DNA of 64,000 nt from Mucilaginibacter sp. MD40 (lineage in GTDB: Bacteria; Bacteroidota; Bacteroidia; Sphingobacteriales; Sphingobacteriaceae), in NCBI RefSeq assembly GCF_002288635.1, contig NZ_NRSW01000001.1, positions 3,119,852-3,183,851 on the forward strand, in the 5' to 3' direction. Both the position numbers and the translations under genes were made by a program. Position 1 is the first letter of the stretch, and each line of letters begins with the position of its first letter. This document shows, one piece after another, positions 45,043-54,593 of this stretch. The notes below the pieces were generated by a model. The model had not been told where the DNA came from. It did not search any database and was given only the letters and a program-made list of their open reading frames with translations.

Positions 45043-46512
45043 TTATTCGGATTCTAATGCTTTTATTAATAACTGATTGGTTTTCTGCGGATCGATCTTG
45101 CCTTTTGAGCTTTTCATGATCTCGCCCATAAACAAGCCTAAAACGCCTTTTTTTCCTTTTTGGTACTCTTTAACCTTATCAGGGAACTTAGCAACAGCGG
45201 CTTTAATAAATTGTTCAACCTCATTGCTGTCATTACTGATCATGAGGTTAAGGCGGGTGGCTATTTGTTCTGCCGTAGCCTCTTCCCCTTTTAACAATTC
45301 CGGAAATATCTTTTGCGCCGCAACGGTGTTGTTCACCTTGCCACTATCTACCAGGTCAATTAAACCTGCCAGTGCTTTGGGCTTTAACTCCAGCTGCCCG
45401 GCCGTAAGGTTATTTTCGTTGAGATGCGAGCGTACCGCACCCATCATCCAGTTAGCTGCCGACTTGTAGTTGCCGGTATGGCTTATCAGTTCCTCAAAGT
45501 AATCAGCCAGGTCCTTTTCTGCGATGATAACGCCCGCGTCATAGTCAGACAGGTTAAGTTCACCGGTATATTTTTCAAATAACTGGTTGGGCAAAGCCGG
45601 CATAGCCTGGCGTATACTTTCCAGTTGCTCCTCGGTGATCTGTATAGGTAACAGGTCGGGCTCAGGAAAATAGCGGTAATCATTCGCCATTTCTTTAGAA
45701 CGTAAAACCGAGGTTTCACCGGTGGCCGCGTCAAAATTCAAGGTATTCTGGTCGATGTGCCCGCCTTCTTCAATAATAGCTATCTGCCGGGTAAATTCGT
45801 GCTCAATGGCGCGTTGTACATTGCGTATAGAGTTTAGGTTTTTTACCTCGCAACGGTTGCCATAGGTGGTTTGCCCTTTTAAACGCACAGATATATTGGC
45901 ATCGCAGCGCATGCTGCCTTCTTCCATGTTGCCATCGCATATCTCCAGGTAACGCAGTAACCTGCGCACCTCGGTGAGGAACTGCCCGGCTTCTTCCGCG
46001 CTACGGATATCCGGCTGGGAAACAATTTCCAGTAATGGCACTCCTGCCCTGTTCAGGTCTATCAGCGAATACTCATCATGCTGGTCATGTGAGCTTTTAC
46101 CGGCATCATCCTCCATGTGGATGTGGTGGATAGCGATATTTTTGGTTACACCTGATGATAATTTTACCGGCACAAAACCGCCCAGGCAAATAGGCTGCTG
46201 GTCCTGCGTGGTTTGGAAACCTTTGGGCAGGTCGGCGTAGAAGTAGTTTTTACGAGCGAAGGTATTATGCAGGTTAATGCTGCAATTACAGGCCAGTCCC
46301 ATTTTGATGGCATACTCTACCATGCGTTTATTAATACGTGGCAGGGTGCCCGGGTGGCCCAGCGAAATAGCGCTGATATGATGGTTGGGCTGGCCGCCAA
46401 AAGCGGCTGAATCCGGCGAAAAGGCCTTGCTTAAAGTGGATAATTGCGCGTGTACCTCTAAACCCACCACCAACTCGTACTTGTCTGTCACGCTGCTGTT
46501 AAGGATTGTCAT
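45043..46512 (-). CDS. gatB: Asp-tRNA(Asn)/Glu-tRNA(Gln) amidotransferase subunit B
   Basis: 489 residues. ELVVGLEVHAQLST at the start, the GatB cradle with HIHMEDDAGKSSHD, SLIDLNRAGVPLLEIVS and EVRRLLRYLEICDGNMEEGSMRCDANIS, then the helical tail and YqeY-like C-terminal domain ending KTNQLLIKALE. GatB with GatA and GatC transamidates mischarged Glu-tRNA(Gln) and Asp-tRNA(Asn). First gene of a pair with the TlpA-like gene; promoter at 46553-46560. Confidence 0.97.
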   Translation of the reverse strand: MTILNSSVTDKYELVVGLEVHAQLSTLSKAFSPDSAAFGGQPNHHISAISLGHPGTLPRINKRMVEYAIKMGLACNCSINLHNTFARKNYFYADLPKGFQTTQDQQPICLGGFVPVKLSSGVTKNIAIHHIHMEDDAGKSSHDQHDEYSLIDLNRAGVPLLEIVSQPDIRSAEEAGQFLTEVRRLLRYLEICDGNMEEGSMRCDANISVRLKGQTTYGNRCEVKNLNSIRNVQRAIEHEFTRQIAIIEEGGHIDQNTLNFDAATGETSVLRSKEMANDYRYFPEPDLLPIQITEEQLESIRQAMPALPNQLFEKYTGELNLSDYDAGVIIAEKDLADYFEELISHTGNYKSAANWMMGAVRSHLNENNLTAGQLELKPKALAGLIDLVDSGKVNNTVAAQKIFPELLKGEEATAEQIATRLNLMISNDSNEVEQFIKAAVAKFPDKVKEYQKGKKGVLGLFMGEIMKSSKGKIDPQKTNQLLIKALESE

Positions 46513-46552
46513 AAAACTATATTTCAGCTGTGTTCAGCATTATCAAACCTCC

Positions 46553-46560
46553 CAAATATA
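46553..46560 (-). promoter_or_regulatory. -7 box of gatB
   Basis: On the minus strand TATATTTG (CAAATATA on the plus strand), fitting TAnnTTTG, about 40 bases before the ATG. Confidence 0.5.
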
Positions 46561-46694
46561 AGGTAATTTATATATCCGCATGGCTTTTTTTAGGAAATGT
46601 ACATGTGTGCGTAAACAATTTGTTTAAACCTTTTATTTAGTGTATTGTCCATTTATACAGCTAAACATTTTTTTTAGACGATACCATTTATACT

Positions 46695-47249
46695 ATGAAA
46701 AAATCGATGTTCAGTTTGCTTGCCTGCATTTTTATGCTGGGGGCAATAACTACAGAAACAAAAGCGCAGGTAAGCGTTAATGTAAATATTGGCACCTGGA
46801 ACCCGCCTGCCGAGTATGCCGATGCCAGCTATTATTACCTGCCCGATGTAAATAGCTATTATTATGTACCTACACACCAGTACATTTACCTGAGCGGCGG
46901 TAACTGGGTTTGGAGAAATACTTTACCTCCGCAATACAGGTATTATAATATTAATGATGGCTATAAGGTTGCCGTGTACCGCCCGCGCCCATACCGCTAC
47001 TATGCCGACGACCGCGTGCGTTACGCCCGTTATAAAGGTGTTAAAAATGTAATTGTTAGGGATAACTATTACACTACGGTGGTTAAACCCGGCCGTGGAC
47101 CTAAAGACAAATGGCGTGGCGGCCCCGACTTTAAACCGGGCCACGGACCTAAAGGCGGTTTTGGCCCAGGCCGAGGCAATGGCCCCGGCGGCCCTCCGGG
47201 ACACGATCGCGGTCATGGGCACGGCCACGGACATGGCCATGACGATTAA
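46695..47249 (+). CDS. Secreted protein with Gly/His-rich tail
   Basis: 184 residues. Signal peptide (about 1-25, TETKAQ), a Tyr-rich beta-like middle with YYYLPDVNSYYYVPTHQYIYL, and a tail from about 130 of Gly, Pro, Asp and His ending in repeated GHGH. The tail can bind metal or carry charge. I do not recognise a named family; similar Tyr/Gly-rich exported proteins occur across Bacteroidota. Ends in an exceptionally long perfect palindrome. Confidence 0.75.
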   Translation: MKKSMFSLLACIFMLGAITTETKAQVSVNVNIGTWNPPAEYADASYYYLPDVNSYYYVPTHQYIYLSGGNWVWRNTLPPQYRYYNINDGYKVAVYRPRPYRYYADDRVRYARYKGVKNVIVRDNYYTTVVKPGRGPKDKWRGGPDFKPGHGPKGGFGPGRGNGPGGPPGHDRGHGHGHGHGHDD

Positions 47250-47263
47250 TTGTGTTAATGTAT

Positions 47264-47303
47264 AAAAGAGAAAGGGGAAGCAATTGCTTCCCCTTTCTCT
47301 TTT
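47264..47303. terminator. 40-bp perfect palindrome terminator
   Basis: Two 20-base halves are exact reverse complements; A-rich at one end, T-rich at the other (AAAAGAGAAAGGGGAAGCAA and its complement). It shares one base with the alaS stop and ends both convergent genes. Confidence 0.88.
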
Positions 47304-50227
47304 TATATAAAGCTTTTGGCTTTTTGCAGAGCATTATCAATACCGCTGGCGTCACTGCCACCCGCTGTGGCATAAAACGGCTGGCCACCGCCGCCGCCTT
47401 TTACCTCTTTAGCTAATTCCTTTACGATATTACCTGCATGCAGATCTTTTTCCTTTACCAGGTTATTGGCAATCATCACGGTGATGTTGGGTTTACCGTT
47501 TATTTCGGCCGCCAGTACCAGGTAAAGGTTAGGCACAATATCTTTTAGGTTGTAAGCCAGGTTTTTTACAGCATCTGCATTAGGCAGGTCAACCCGCTCG
47601 GCAATAAAGTTAACGCCATTGATTTCCTGCGCTTTTTTTGCCAGTTCATCCTTTAAGCCTGAGGATTTCTCCAGGATAGATTTCTCTATCTCTTTTTTAA
47701 GTTTGGCGTTCTCTTCCAGCAGGCTTTCGATGCTTTTGGCAACATCCTTAGGGTTCTTTAACAGGTCTTTTACCTGCTGCAGTAAGTGGCTCTGTTCGTT
47801 AATGTAGGTTTCGGCGGCAATACCGGTAATGGCTTCAATCCTGCGTACACCTGCTGCAACGGCATTTTCGGCAGTAATTTTAAAATAGCCTACCTGGCCC
47901 GTTGCCCTAACGTGCGTACCACCGCAAAGCTCTTTACTAAAGTTATCATCAAAGGTGATCACCCGCACATACTCACCGTACTTTTCGCCAAACAGCGCGG
48001 TTACCCCACTTTGTATGGCCTCAGCGTATAGCACGCTGCGTTCTTCCTTAAGCGCGATGTTCTCGCGTATTTTCTCGTTTACAATCGCTTCAATTTTGGC
48101 CAGTTCTTCGTCGGTGACTTTAGCGAAATGCGAAAAATCGAAACGGAGGTAATCGGCGTTAACCAATGAGCCCTTTTGGTTTACGTGGCTGCCCAATACC
48201 TGTTTCATGGCCGCATGCAGCAAGTGCGTAGCGCTGTGATTAGCTTCGGTACTGTGCCTGCGCTGCGCGTCAACAATGGCAGTTAGCGCATCGGAAGGGT
48301 TGGCCGGTAATTTGTCTGTAAAGTGAACAATGAGGCCGTTCTCCTTTTTGGTATCGGTTACCTCGATGATCTCCCCATCCGGAAAAACCAGCTCGCCCCT
48401 GTCGCCTACCTGGCCGCCGCTTTCGGCATAAAAAGGTGTTTTATCCAAAACGATCTGGTACTGGTCTTTACCCTTAGCCGATACTTTACGGTATTTGATG
48501 ATATGCGCAACGGTTTCAGTTTCATCATAACCGGTAAACTCTACGCTTTCGTCATCTTTTATCGTTAACCAATCGCCGGTATCAATGGCGGTAGCGGCAC
48601 GTGAACGGTTCTTTTGTTCAGATAAAGCAGCCTCATAAGCATCCATATCAACGGTAAATCCATTTTCACGCGCCATAAGTTCGGTTAGGTCTATTGGGAA
48701 ACCGTAAGTATCAGATAGCTCAAAAGCCAATTCCCCATTTATTTTCTTTTGAAAAAGAGCCTTTAACGCTTTATAAGCTTCCGAATATTCAAGTTTGCCA
48801 TTGATAGTAATAAACAAATCAGATTGTTTTAAGTCGATGTTTACTGGCAAACCAATATCATTAACGATAGTAAATGCATAATGAAGTACCTTTAAATTAG
48901 TAGTAATTAGATCAGGTGCTTTATGATACGCCTCTTTATGTGTCTTTCCTGAGAAATCCATTCCGATCGTTTCGAAATTATTTTTATCAGAATCAGAAAC
49001 AGCTTTTGAATGCTCAGAATCTAACAGATTATTTACTTTATCAATAAAGTTAATATATCTTTCAATCAAAACTATACCATTTCCTAAAGTCCTCAGAAAA
49101 GAAACCTCCTCCTCTAAAATCACCTTCTGCACAAAATCCTTTTGGTTCCAAAGTTCATCAAAAACGCCTTTGAACTGCTCTGCCAATAGCGGTACCAACT
49201 GGTTAAAGAAAGGCTCTTTAAAGCCCAGGGTTTGGTAGCTGTAACGTACCGCGCGTCGTAATATCCGGCGGATCACATAACCTGCTTTGTTACTTGCCGG
49301 CAATTGCCCATCGGCAATGGCGAAACTAATGGCGCGGATATGGTCGGCCAGTACGCGCATGGCTACAGCATCGGCCCAATCGGCATCGCCGGGTTTGGCG
49401 GCGCTGTTATACGTTTTTCCGCTTTTTTCAGCAATGAAACTGATCATCGGCTGGAAAACATCGGTATCATAATTAGAGGTTTTGCCCTGTAAAACACGCA
49501 CCAAACGCTCAAAGCCCATACCGGTATCCACATGTTTTGCCGGAAGCGGGTGCAGCGAACCATCTTTAACACGGTTAAACTGCATAAACACGTTGTTCCA
49601 TATCTCAATCACCTGGTCGTGGTCGGCATTTACCAACGTGGCGCCGCTAACCTCGGCACGCTCGCTGTCAGGGCGACTATCGTAGTGGATCTCCGAGCAG
49701 GGGCCGCAAGGGCCGGTTTCGCCCATTTCCCAAAAATTATCTTTTTTGTTGCCGGGCAGTATATGTGCTTCATCTACATACTGCTTCCACAGGTCGTAGG
49801 TTTCGGTATCTTTTTCCAGGCCTTCTTTTTCGTCGCCTTCAAAGTAGGTAACATACAGGCGGTCTTTAGGCAGCTTGTACACTTCGGTAAGCAATTCCCA
49901 GCTCCAGGCAATGGCTTCTTTTTTAAAGTAATCGCCAAAGCTCCAGTTGCCCAGCATCTCAAACATAGTATGGTGATAGGTATCCACGCCCACCTCTTCC
50001 AGGTCGTTATGCTTACCGCTTACGCGCAGGCAACGCTGTGTATCGGCCACGCGGGGGGCCTTGGCAGGCGCTTCGCCTAAAAATATATCTTTAAACTGGT
50101 TCATCCCCGCGTTGGTGAACATCAGTGTGGGGTCGTTCTTCACAACAATAGGTGCGCTGGGCACAATGAGGTGGCCTTTAGAAGCAAAAAAATCAAGGAA
50201 AGCCTTACGTATTTCAGATGCGGTCAT
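47303..50227 (-). CDS. alaS: Alanyl-tRNA synthetase with an AT-rich insertion
   Basis: 974 residues, against about 870-880 usual. Class II core: motif 1-like TLMFTNAGMNQFKD, motif 2 region GKHNDLEEVG..YHHTMFEMLGNWSFGDYF, motif 3 with GMGFERL; editing domain HSATHLLHAA and CGGTHV; C-terminal DHHA1 with GGGGGQPFYATAGG. All parts of a functional AlaRS are present. Between FLRTLGNGI and KINGELAFELSDTYGF, residues about 385-495, there is roughly 100 extra residues of much more AT-rich DNA (about 29% GC in 48781-49080 by hand count). Promoter: minus-strand TACATTTG at 50235-50242, 7 bases before the ATG, giving a very short leader. Confidence 0.96.
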   Translation of the reverse strand: MTASEIRKAFLDFFASKGHLIVPSAPIVVKNDPTLMFTNAGMNQFKDIFLGEAPAKAPRVADTQRCLRVSGKHNDLEEVGVDTYHHTMFEMLGNWSFGDYFKKEAIAWSWELLTEVYKLPKDRLYVTYFEGDEKEGLEKDTETYDLWKQYVDEAHILPGNKKDNFWEMGETGPCGPCSEIHYDSRPDSERAEVSGATLVNADHDQVIEIWNNVFMQFNRVKDGSLHPLPAKHVDTGMGFERLVRVLQGKTSNYDTDVFQPMISFIAEKSGKTYNSAAKPGDADWADAVAMRVLADHIRAISFAIADGQLPASNKAGYVIRRILRRAVRYSYQTLGFKEPFFNQLVPLLAEQFKGVFDELWNQKDFVQKVILEEEVSFLRTLGNGIVLIERYINFIDKVNNLLDSEHSKAVSDSDKNNFETIGMDFSGKTHKEAYHKAPDLITTNLKVLHYAFTIVNDIGLPVNIDLKQSDLFITINGKLEYSEAYKALKALFQKKINGELAFELSDTYGFPIDLTELMARENGFTVDMDAYEAALSEQKNRSRAATAIDTGDWLTIKDDESVEFTGYDETETVAHIIKYRKVSAKGKDQYQIVLDKTPFYAESGGQVGDRGELVFPDGEIIEVTDTKKENGLIVHFTDKLPANPSDALTAIVDAQRRHSTEANHSATHLLHAAMKQVLGSHVNQKGSLVNADYLRFDFSHFAKVTDEELAKIEAIVNEKIRENIALKEERSVLYAEAIQSGVTALFGEKYGEYVRVITFDDNFSKELCGGTHVRATGQVGYFKITAENAVAAGVRRIEAITGIAAETYINEQSHLLQQVKDLLKNPKDVAKSIESLLEENAKLKKEIEKSILEKSSGLKDELAKKAQEINGVNFIAERVDLPNADAVKNLAYNLKDIVPNLYLVLAAEINGKPNITVMIANNLVKEKDLHAGNIVKELAKEVKGGGGGQPFYATAGGSDASGIDNALQKAKSFI

Positions 50228-50234
50228 AGTGATG

Positions 50235-50242
50235 CAAATGTA
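50235..50242 (-). promoter_or_regulatory. -7 box of alaS
   Basis: TACATTTG on the minus strand (CAAATGTA on plus) fits TAnnTTTG and lies 7 bases from the ATG, so the mRNA leader would be only a few bases. Confidence 0.5.
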
Positions 50243-50360
50243 GGAAAATGTGTCTTAATCAGAATTTTGATGCTTTGATATTTTAACAGCTTATAAAACG
50301 CAATCAGGGATGAACTTTTAATCCATCCCTGACAGCGGTTTACCCAAAAAGCGGATCAGG

Positions 50361-52571
50361 TTATAATTTTTCCAATAAGATCTTCTGGTTGTTAAAGGCA
50401 AAACCGGCATCAGCAACTTCAGTGATCAGCGGCCAGTCGGCAGCTTTCTCAAAATTATTAGTATAGCTGCGAGTTGCGACAATAGTTAATACGTTACCTT
50501 TTAAAACCGCGTTTGAGCTAAACGAACCTGTTTTATTTACTTTCTGCTTATTAAACTCCTCCATCCCCTTTACCGCGTAGCCTTGCGGTATGTTAATAGC
50601 TACCGTGTACTTAAATGTACGCGCCGCGGGCATGTAAACATCAACAGTGCGCTGCCTTTCATCGTCTTTTATCTGCACGAAACTACCGCATAATTTACCC
50701 GCGTCAATAATAAAGTTATTACCCGCCTTTTTTACCAGATTATTGAGCACCACAGTTGAAGTATACTCAAACACAGGCTTTGTGCTGTTGATAGCGGCAT
50801 TAATTACCTTAAAGTCGCTTAATTGCGATGGTTCCTGGTCATACTGCCCCTTGGCTTCTTCCAGGAAATCATTACGCGTATCATTGGCAGATTTAGCCAT
50901 CCCCGAAATAAGCGCGTCTTTATATTTTTTGATCTCGAACGTTTTAGATATTCTTTTTTCCAACGGATCGCCCTTTACATCATCCATTAAGGCTTTATCA
51001 ATATCCATTGCACTTAACAATGCTCGTTGACTGCTGTGGCGGATGTAGCCGGTTTGCTTTACCAGGCGCTGCACTTTAAGCTTCTGCATATCAGTACTGA
51101 GTGAAACCTGGAGTTGTTCATCAACCAGGTTCTCATTCGCTTTGGCTACAGGTATGGTGGCGCTGCTTTCTTCAAACACATAGTTTGAAGAATTTTTCTT
51201 GATGGTGGTTATGGCCAAAGCCTGCTCGCCCTGGTATTTGGCCGGTATTTCATTAAAATGGGTAACGGCATCATAAAAGCTCATATAAAGCGGCTTGTTG
51301 CCATTCTCTATTTTAATAATGGAACCAAAATCATTAAAATTAAGTACGTTTTGCAGGCTATTGCTCTCCCGCGATGCCACCAATAGTATCTGATGCGGTA
51401 TTTTCATTTCGGTTAGCAGGCGGCTCACATCAATAATGGCCATATTACTTTGGGCCGTGCGATAGTTAATGGCACTCATATCATCAACATCGCCTTTATT
51501 GTAACTGCCAAAAATGCGGTATTTAAAAATGTTGTAAAACACCTGCATAGAGCTATCCAATGGCGCGGCCTTCAGGCCTTTTTTACCATCAAAATATTCC
51601 TTAAGCATTTTTTGAGGTTCGTTATCTAAAATGTAGTTATTAAAGTGAGTCCTCAAAAGCTCTTTATTGGCATCTAATCCTGCGGACCTTGATCCTTTAT
51701 CGACATACTCGGCGTAAAACTTCGATTTACTTGAGTTGGTTATTTCTACATAAGGGAACTGCCTGAACGGCGACGACCACATTTCGCCTTTGCATTTAGG
51801 CAGGTCCTTAACCGTGAGGCTATAGATTTCGTCACCATCTTTGTTAGTAGTACGCTGGAAATCGGGGGCACCATTGGCTGAAATGGTAAATACTGACGAT
51901 TTTTTGTTAAACTGAAAATACAGCGAGTAACTCAATACCGGGTACTCATTGGCCAATACAAAAACCTGGTCATTATCCTTAAACGAATCGAGGCCGCCGT
52001 TCTCAGAGGAATCTTCCGTACTGATATAATAATCCAATATATCGCCCACCTGCAAACCGGGGATAGCCAGTTTCCCCTGCTGATCTTTACTGGTGTTTTT
52101 TGTTAAAACGGCTTCGTTGGTATTCACTACTATTTCCTGCCCGTTTGCCTTTATGATCTTGGCACCTACGTAAGTTTCGTGTATATTCCTGATCTTGGCA
52201 ATGCCGAAATTAAGCGAGTTATCAAATTTTTTCTGGTACTCAAGGGTTGAGTATTTCTCCAGGGCAACCTTATCATTTATTTTAACGCGCTCATGATAGG
52301 TGGCTATTTTGTTTACGCGGTTAGCGACACCAGCGGTAATAATTAAAAATTTAAACTTAAGGCTCGATGTGCGTTGCATAGTGTACGCTTTGGCCAGTAT
52401 CACCGCGCTTTCGTTATTGTATTTAGCCGGAATATTTTTAGCACTAAACTCGGCGGAGGGGTTATCCCATACCAGCTTTTGTATGTCTGATGCTTTTTGA
52501 TCGTAGGTTTGCGCGTGGGCAGAAACGTAAAAAGTTAAAATAAGTGTTAATAAGAGTAAAGGTTTTTTCAT
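50361..52571 (-). CDS. DUF3857-type exported protein, degenerate transglutaminase
   Basis: 736 residues with a signal peptide (1-20, SAHAQ). N-terminal DUF3857-like beta domain, central helical part that corresponds to the transglutaminase core of its neighbour, and a C-terminal beta domain. The catalytic GDC of transglutaminases is replaced: the matching stretch reads INYRTAQSNMAIID, so the enzyme is probably inactive. The start overlaps the stop of the upstream gene by 4 bases (ATGA), so the two are coupled. Confidence 0.83.
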   Translation of the reverse strand: MKKPLLLLTLILTFYVSAHAQTYDQKASDIQKLVWDNPSAEFSAKNIPAKYNNESAVILAKAYTMQRTSSLKFKFLIITAGVANRVNKIATYHERVKINDKVALEKYSTLEYQKKFDNSLNFGIAKIRNIHETYVGAKIIKANGQEIVVNTNEAVLTKNTSKDQQGKLAIPGLQVGDILDYYISTEDSSENGGLDSFKDNDQVFVLANEYPVLSYSLYFQFNKKSSVFTISANGAPDFQRTTNKDGDEIYSLTVKDLPKCKGEMWSSPFRQFPYVEITNSSKSKFYAEYVDKGSRSAGLDANKELLRTHFNNYILDNEPQKMLKEYFDGKKGLKAAPLDSSMQVFYNIFKYRIFGSYNKGDVDDMSAINYRTAQSNMAIIDVSRLLTEMKIPHQILLVASRESNSLQNVLNFNDFGSIIKIENGNKPLYMSFYDAVTHFNEIPAKYQGEQALAITTIKKNSSNYVFEESSATIPVAKANENLVDEQLQVSLSTDMQKLKVQRLVKQTGYIRHSSQRALLSAMDIDKALMDDVKGDPLEKRISKTFEIKKYKDALISGMAKSANDTRNDFLEEAKGQYDQEPSQLSDFKVINAAINSTKPVFEYTSTVVLNNLVKKAGNNFIIDAGKLCGSFVQIKDDERQRTVDVYMPAARTFKYTVAINIPQGYAVKGMEEFNKQKVNKTGSFSSNAVLKGNVLTIVATRSYTNNFEKAADWPLITEVADAGFAFNNQKILLEKL

Positions 52572-54448
52572 TCAGAACTGGGTTTGATAATTAAAGATTC
52601 GTTATAGGTTTTTGCAAGAAGTTCAATGTCTTTATTCCACTGCGTGAATTTACTTTTTGCAAGGCGGGTGTTTTTAATAAGTAAATTTTTGCTGTAGGTT
52701 ACTTTTGCCGGCGATGCCGTGTATTTAACATGAAACTCATAGTCGGCGTTTACAATATCCAGCGGGGCGGGCAGGGCGCTTACTTTGTAACCGGCAGGCA
52801 AAGCAAGTTCAACCTCCCGGTTAATACTTGTTTTGTGAGCAAACCAGTACTCATGCTGCCGGTCATCAGTTTTTATCGCCGCGTCAATTAGTTCGCGGGT
52901 GTTATCCATGTCTAAATAATAAGCCTTGCCGAATGATGATATACCGTTACGGGTTTTAACGGTGTATTTTGCTTCCAGGTCCTTATCGTAATTATCTATA
53001 CCGGATAATTTCATGCCGGTGATGGTATAATCGTTGTTGTTTCCGGATAAGTACTTCATCATCGCATCTTCGGCCTTCTCCTTCTTAACACTGTTGATAC
53101 CCGCTAATATTTCTTCCTTGTCTTCGCCTTTCCATAAATAATTTACTTCGCCGGTAATAAGCCCGTCGGTTATACGCAGAGACGCGGTTTGCCTGTCGAT
53201 GTTCTGGCTAATGTCGGCAACAGGCACGGTTTTGAGCAAATAGTTATCACCGTTCTCTATCAGCACCTGCCTGCCCTGTATGCGGCGCGCGTACTGGTTA
53301 AAACCCAAATAGGTTTCTGTAGCATCCAGGAAATAGGTTTTATCACCATAATTTAAGGCGCATATCATGTGGTTGTCCACATTTAAAGATGGAGTATCAT
53401 AATTGTAAGCGATATGGTCTGTACCCAGCCAGCAAAGTTTAGCATCATATCCCAGGGAAGTAAGCAACGCTTTTGTGAGGTTTGCCATACCTTTACAGTC
53501 GCCATATTTTTTAGCCAGCACCACATCAGCCTGCTCGGGCCTGAAACCTGCCAGGCCGTCTTCAAAAGCTATATACCTAATGTTATCCTGCACATAGTAA
53601 AATATGGCTTTTATTTTATCCATATCGGTTTTGGCATCCGCAGTGAGTAACTTAGCCTTTGCAGCTATCACAGCCTCGTCGGTAACAGTATTTTTAATCA
53701 GGCTTTTATACCAGCTGTACTGGTCGGCAAGGGTATTAAAATAGGTAAAGTTTTGTCCGTTTACGCTTGCCGATTTACACATCACCAACAAGTGCGGGTA
53801 CAGGTAACTTGGCCCGGGGCTATTCGGTTCATTTTTAACCGCAGGTAAGTTGCTAATGGTATAGGTAATAAGATCCGCATCATCACCGGCTATGTAAGAT
53901 GTTGCTTTAGTAATATTATACCCGTTAAAGTTGTATTCTTTCAACTCCACCTTCATCCACCTGGGTATTTTAATTTCAACCTGTTTCTGGCTGGTTGCAT
54001 ATTTATCTGAGAAATAGATACTGGTAAAATATCTCGGGTCGTTAACTGTTTCTTCGAAAGTTACGGTAGCGTTATCGCCTTTTTTGGGGATGATAAGCGG
54101 GAAGTAACAAACTTTACTGTCTGAATAGAAAATATCATCGCCGCCATAATAAGTATAGGTTGGTTTAAACCCATATGGAGGCGATTTACCATCAATACGA
54201 TAAGTTACGTTGTCAATGGAAATGTGGTTGTTAAAAACTTCGGCAACGGGTATATTAGCCTGAAAGTCGTTTGCCGTATAGCTCACCACTTTCTTTTGCT
54301 TTATTTCTACGCTTGAAGTTTTTTTATTGGAGACAAACTGGTAGGTATATTTAGCGGAACTGATATAAACAGCAGAATCAGTATCAAAGGCTAAAGTGCT
54401 TTTTACACATAAAATGCCCAGCAAAAAGGCAAAAAAAGGTTTAGTCAT
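52568..54448 (-). CDS. DUF3857 / transglutaminase-like exported protein
   Basis: 626 residues with a signal peptide (1-20, STLAF). DUF3857 (about 50-210) followed by a transglutaminase-like core: Cys318 in KKYGDCKGMANL, His360 in VDNHMIC and Asp375 in FLDAT form a complete Cys-His-Asp triad. C-terminal beta domain. Such enzymes act on protein amides in the envelope; substrate unknown. Expressed with the degenerate paralogue downstream. A -7 box (TAAATTTG) lies at 54463-54470 on the minus strand. Confidence 0.88.
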   Translation of the reverse strand: MTKPFFAFLLGILCVKSTLAFDTDSAVYISSAKYTYQFVSNKKTSSVEIKQKKVVSYTANDFQANIPVAEVFNNHISIDNVTYRIDGKSPPYGFKPTYTYYGGDDIFYSDSKVCYFPLIIPKKGDNATVTFEETVNDPRYFTSIYFSDKYATSQKQVEIKIPRWMKVELKEYNFNGYNITKATSYIAGDDADLITYTISNLPAVKNEPNSPGPSYLYPHLLVMCKSASVNGQNFTYFNTLADQYSWYKSLIKNTVTDEAVIAAKAKLLTADAKTDMDKIKAIFYYVQDNIRYIAFEDGLAGFRPEQADVVLAKKYGDCKGMANLTKALLTSLGYDAKLCWLGTDHIAYNYDTPSLNVDNHMICALNYGDKTYFLDATETYLGFNQYARRIQGRQVLIENGDNYLLKTVPVADISQNIDRQTASLRITDGLITGEVNYLWKGEDKEEILAGINSVKKEKAEDAMMKYLSGNNNDYTITGMKLSGIDNYDKDLEAKYTVKTRNGISSFGKAYYLDMDNTRELIDAAIKTDDRQHEYWFAHKTSINREVELALPAGYKVSALPAPLDIVNADYEFHVKYTASPAKVTYSKNLLIKNTRLAKSKFTQWNKDIELLAKTYNESLIIKPSSE

Positions 54449-54462
54449 AATTATTAGAGACC

Positions 54463-54470
54463 CAAATTTA
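54463..54470 (-). promoter_or_regulatory. -7 box of the DUF3857 operon
   Basis: TAAATTTG on the minus strand (CAAATTTA on plus), 14 bases before the ATG. Confidence 0.48.
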
Positions 54471-54580
54471 GTTAAATTTATGACGACTAATAATTTTTTT
54501 TGCGCTGATAAATAAATATTTACGGATATCGGTTGGGTGTTTTTAGTACTTTGCTTCTTCCCTTCAACAATTAAAAAATA

Positions 54581-54588
54581 TACATTTG
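54581..54588 (+). promoter_or_regulatory. -7 box of the MerR gene
   Basis: TACATTTG fits TAnnTTTG and ends 5 bases before the ATG at 54594, implying a leaderless or nearly leaderless mRNA. Confidence 0.48.
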
Positions 54589-54593
54589 CAACT

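Noticed and set aside
48745..49070. Intein in alaS
   Set aside because: Too short and lacking Cys/Ser splice junction, HN and other intein blocks.
49532..50080. 182-codon plus-strand frame inside alaS
   Set aside because: Antisense to conserved AlaRS catalytic motifs; composition typical of a shadow frame.
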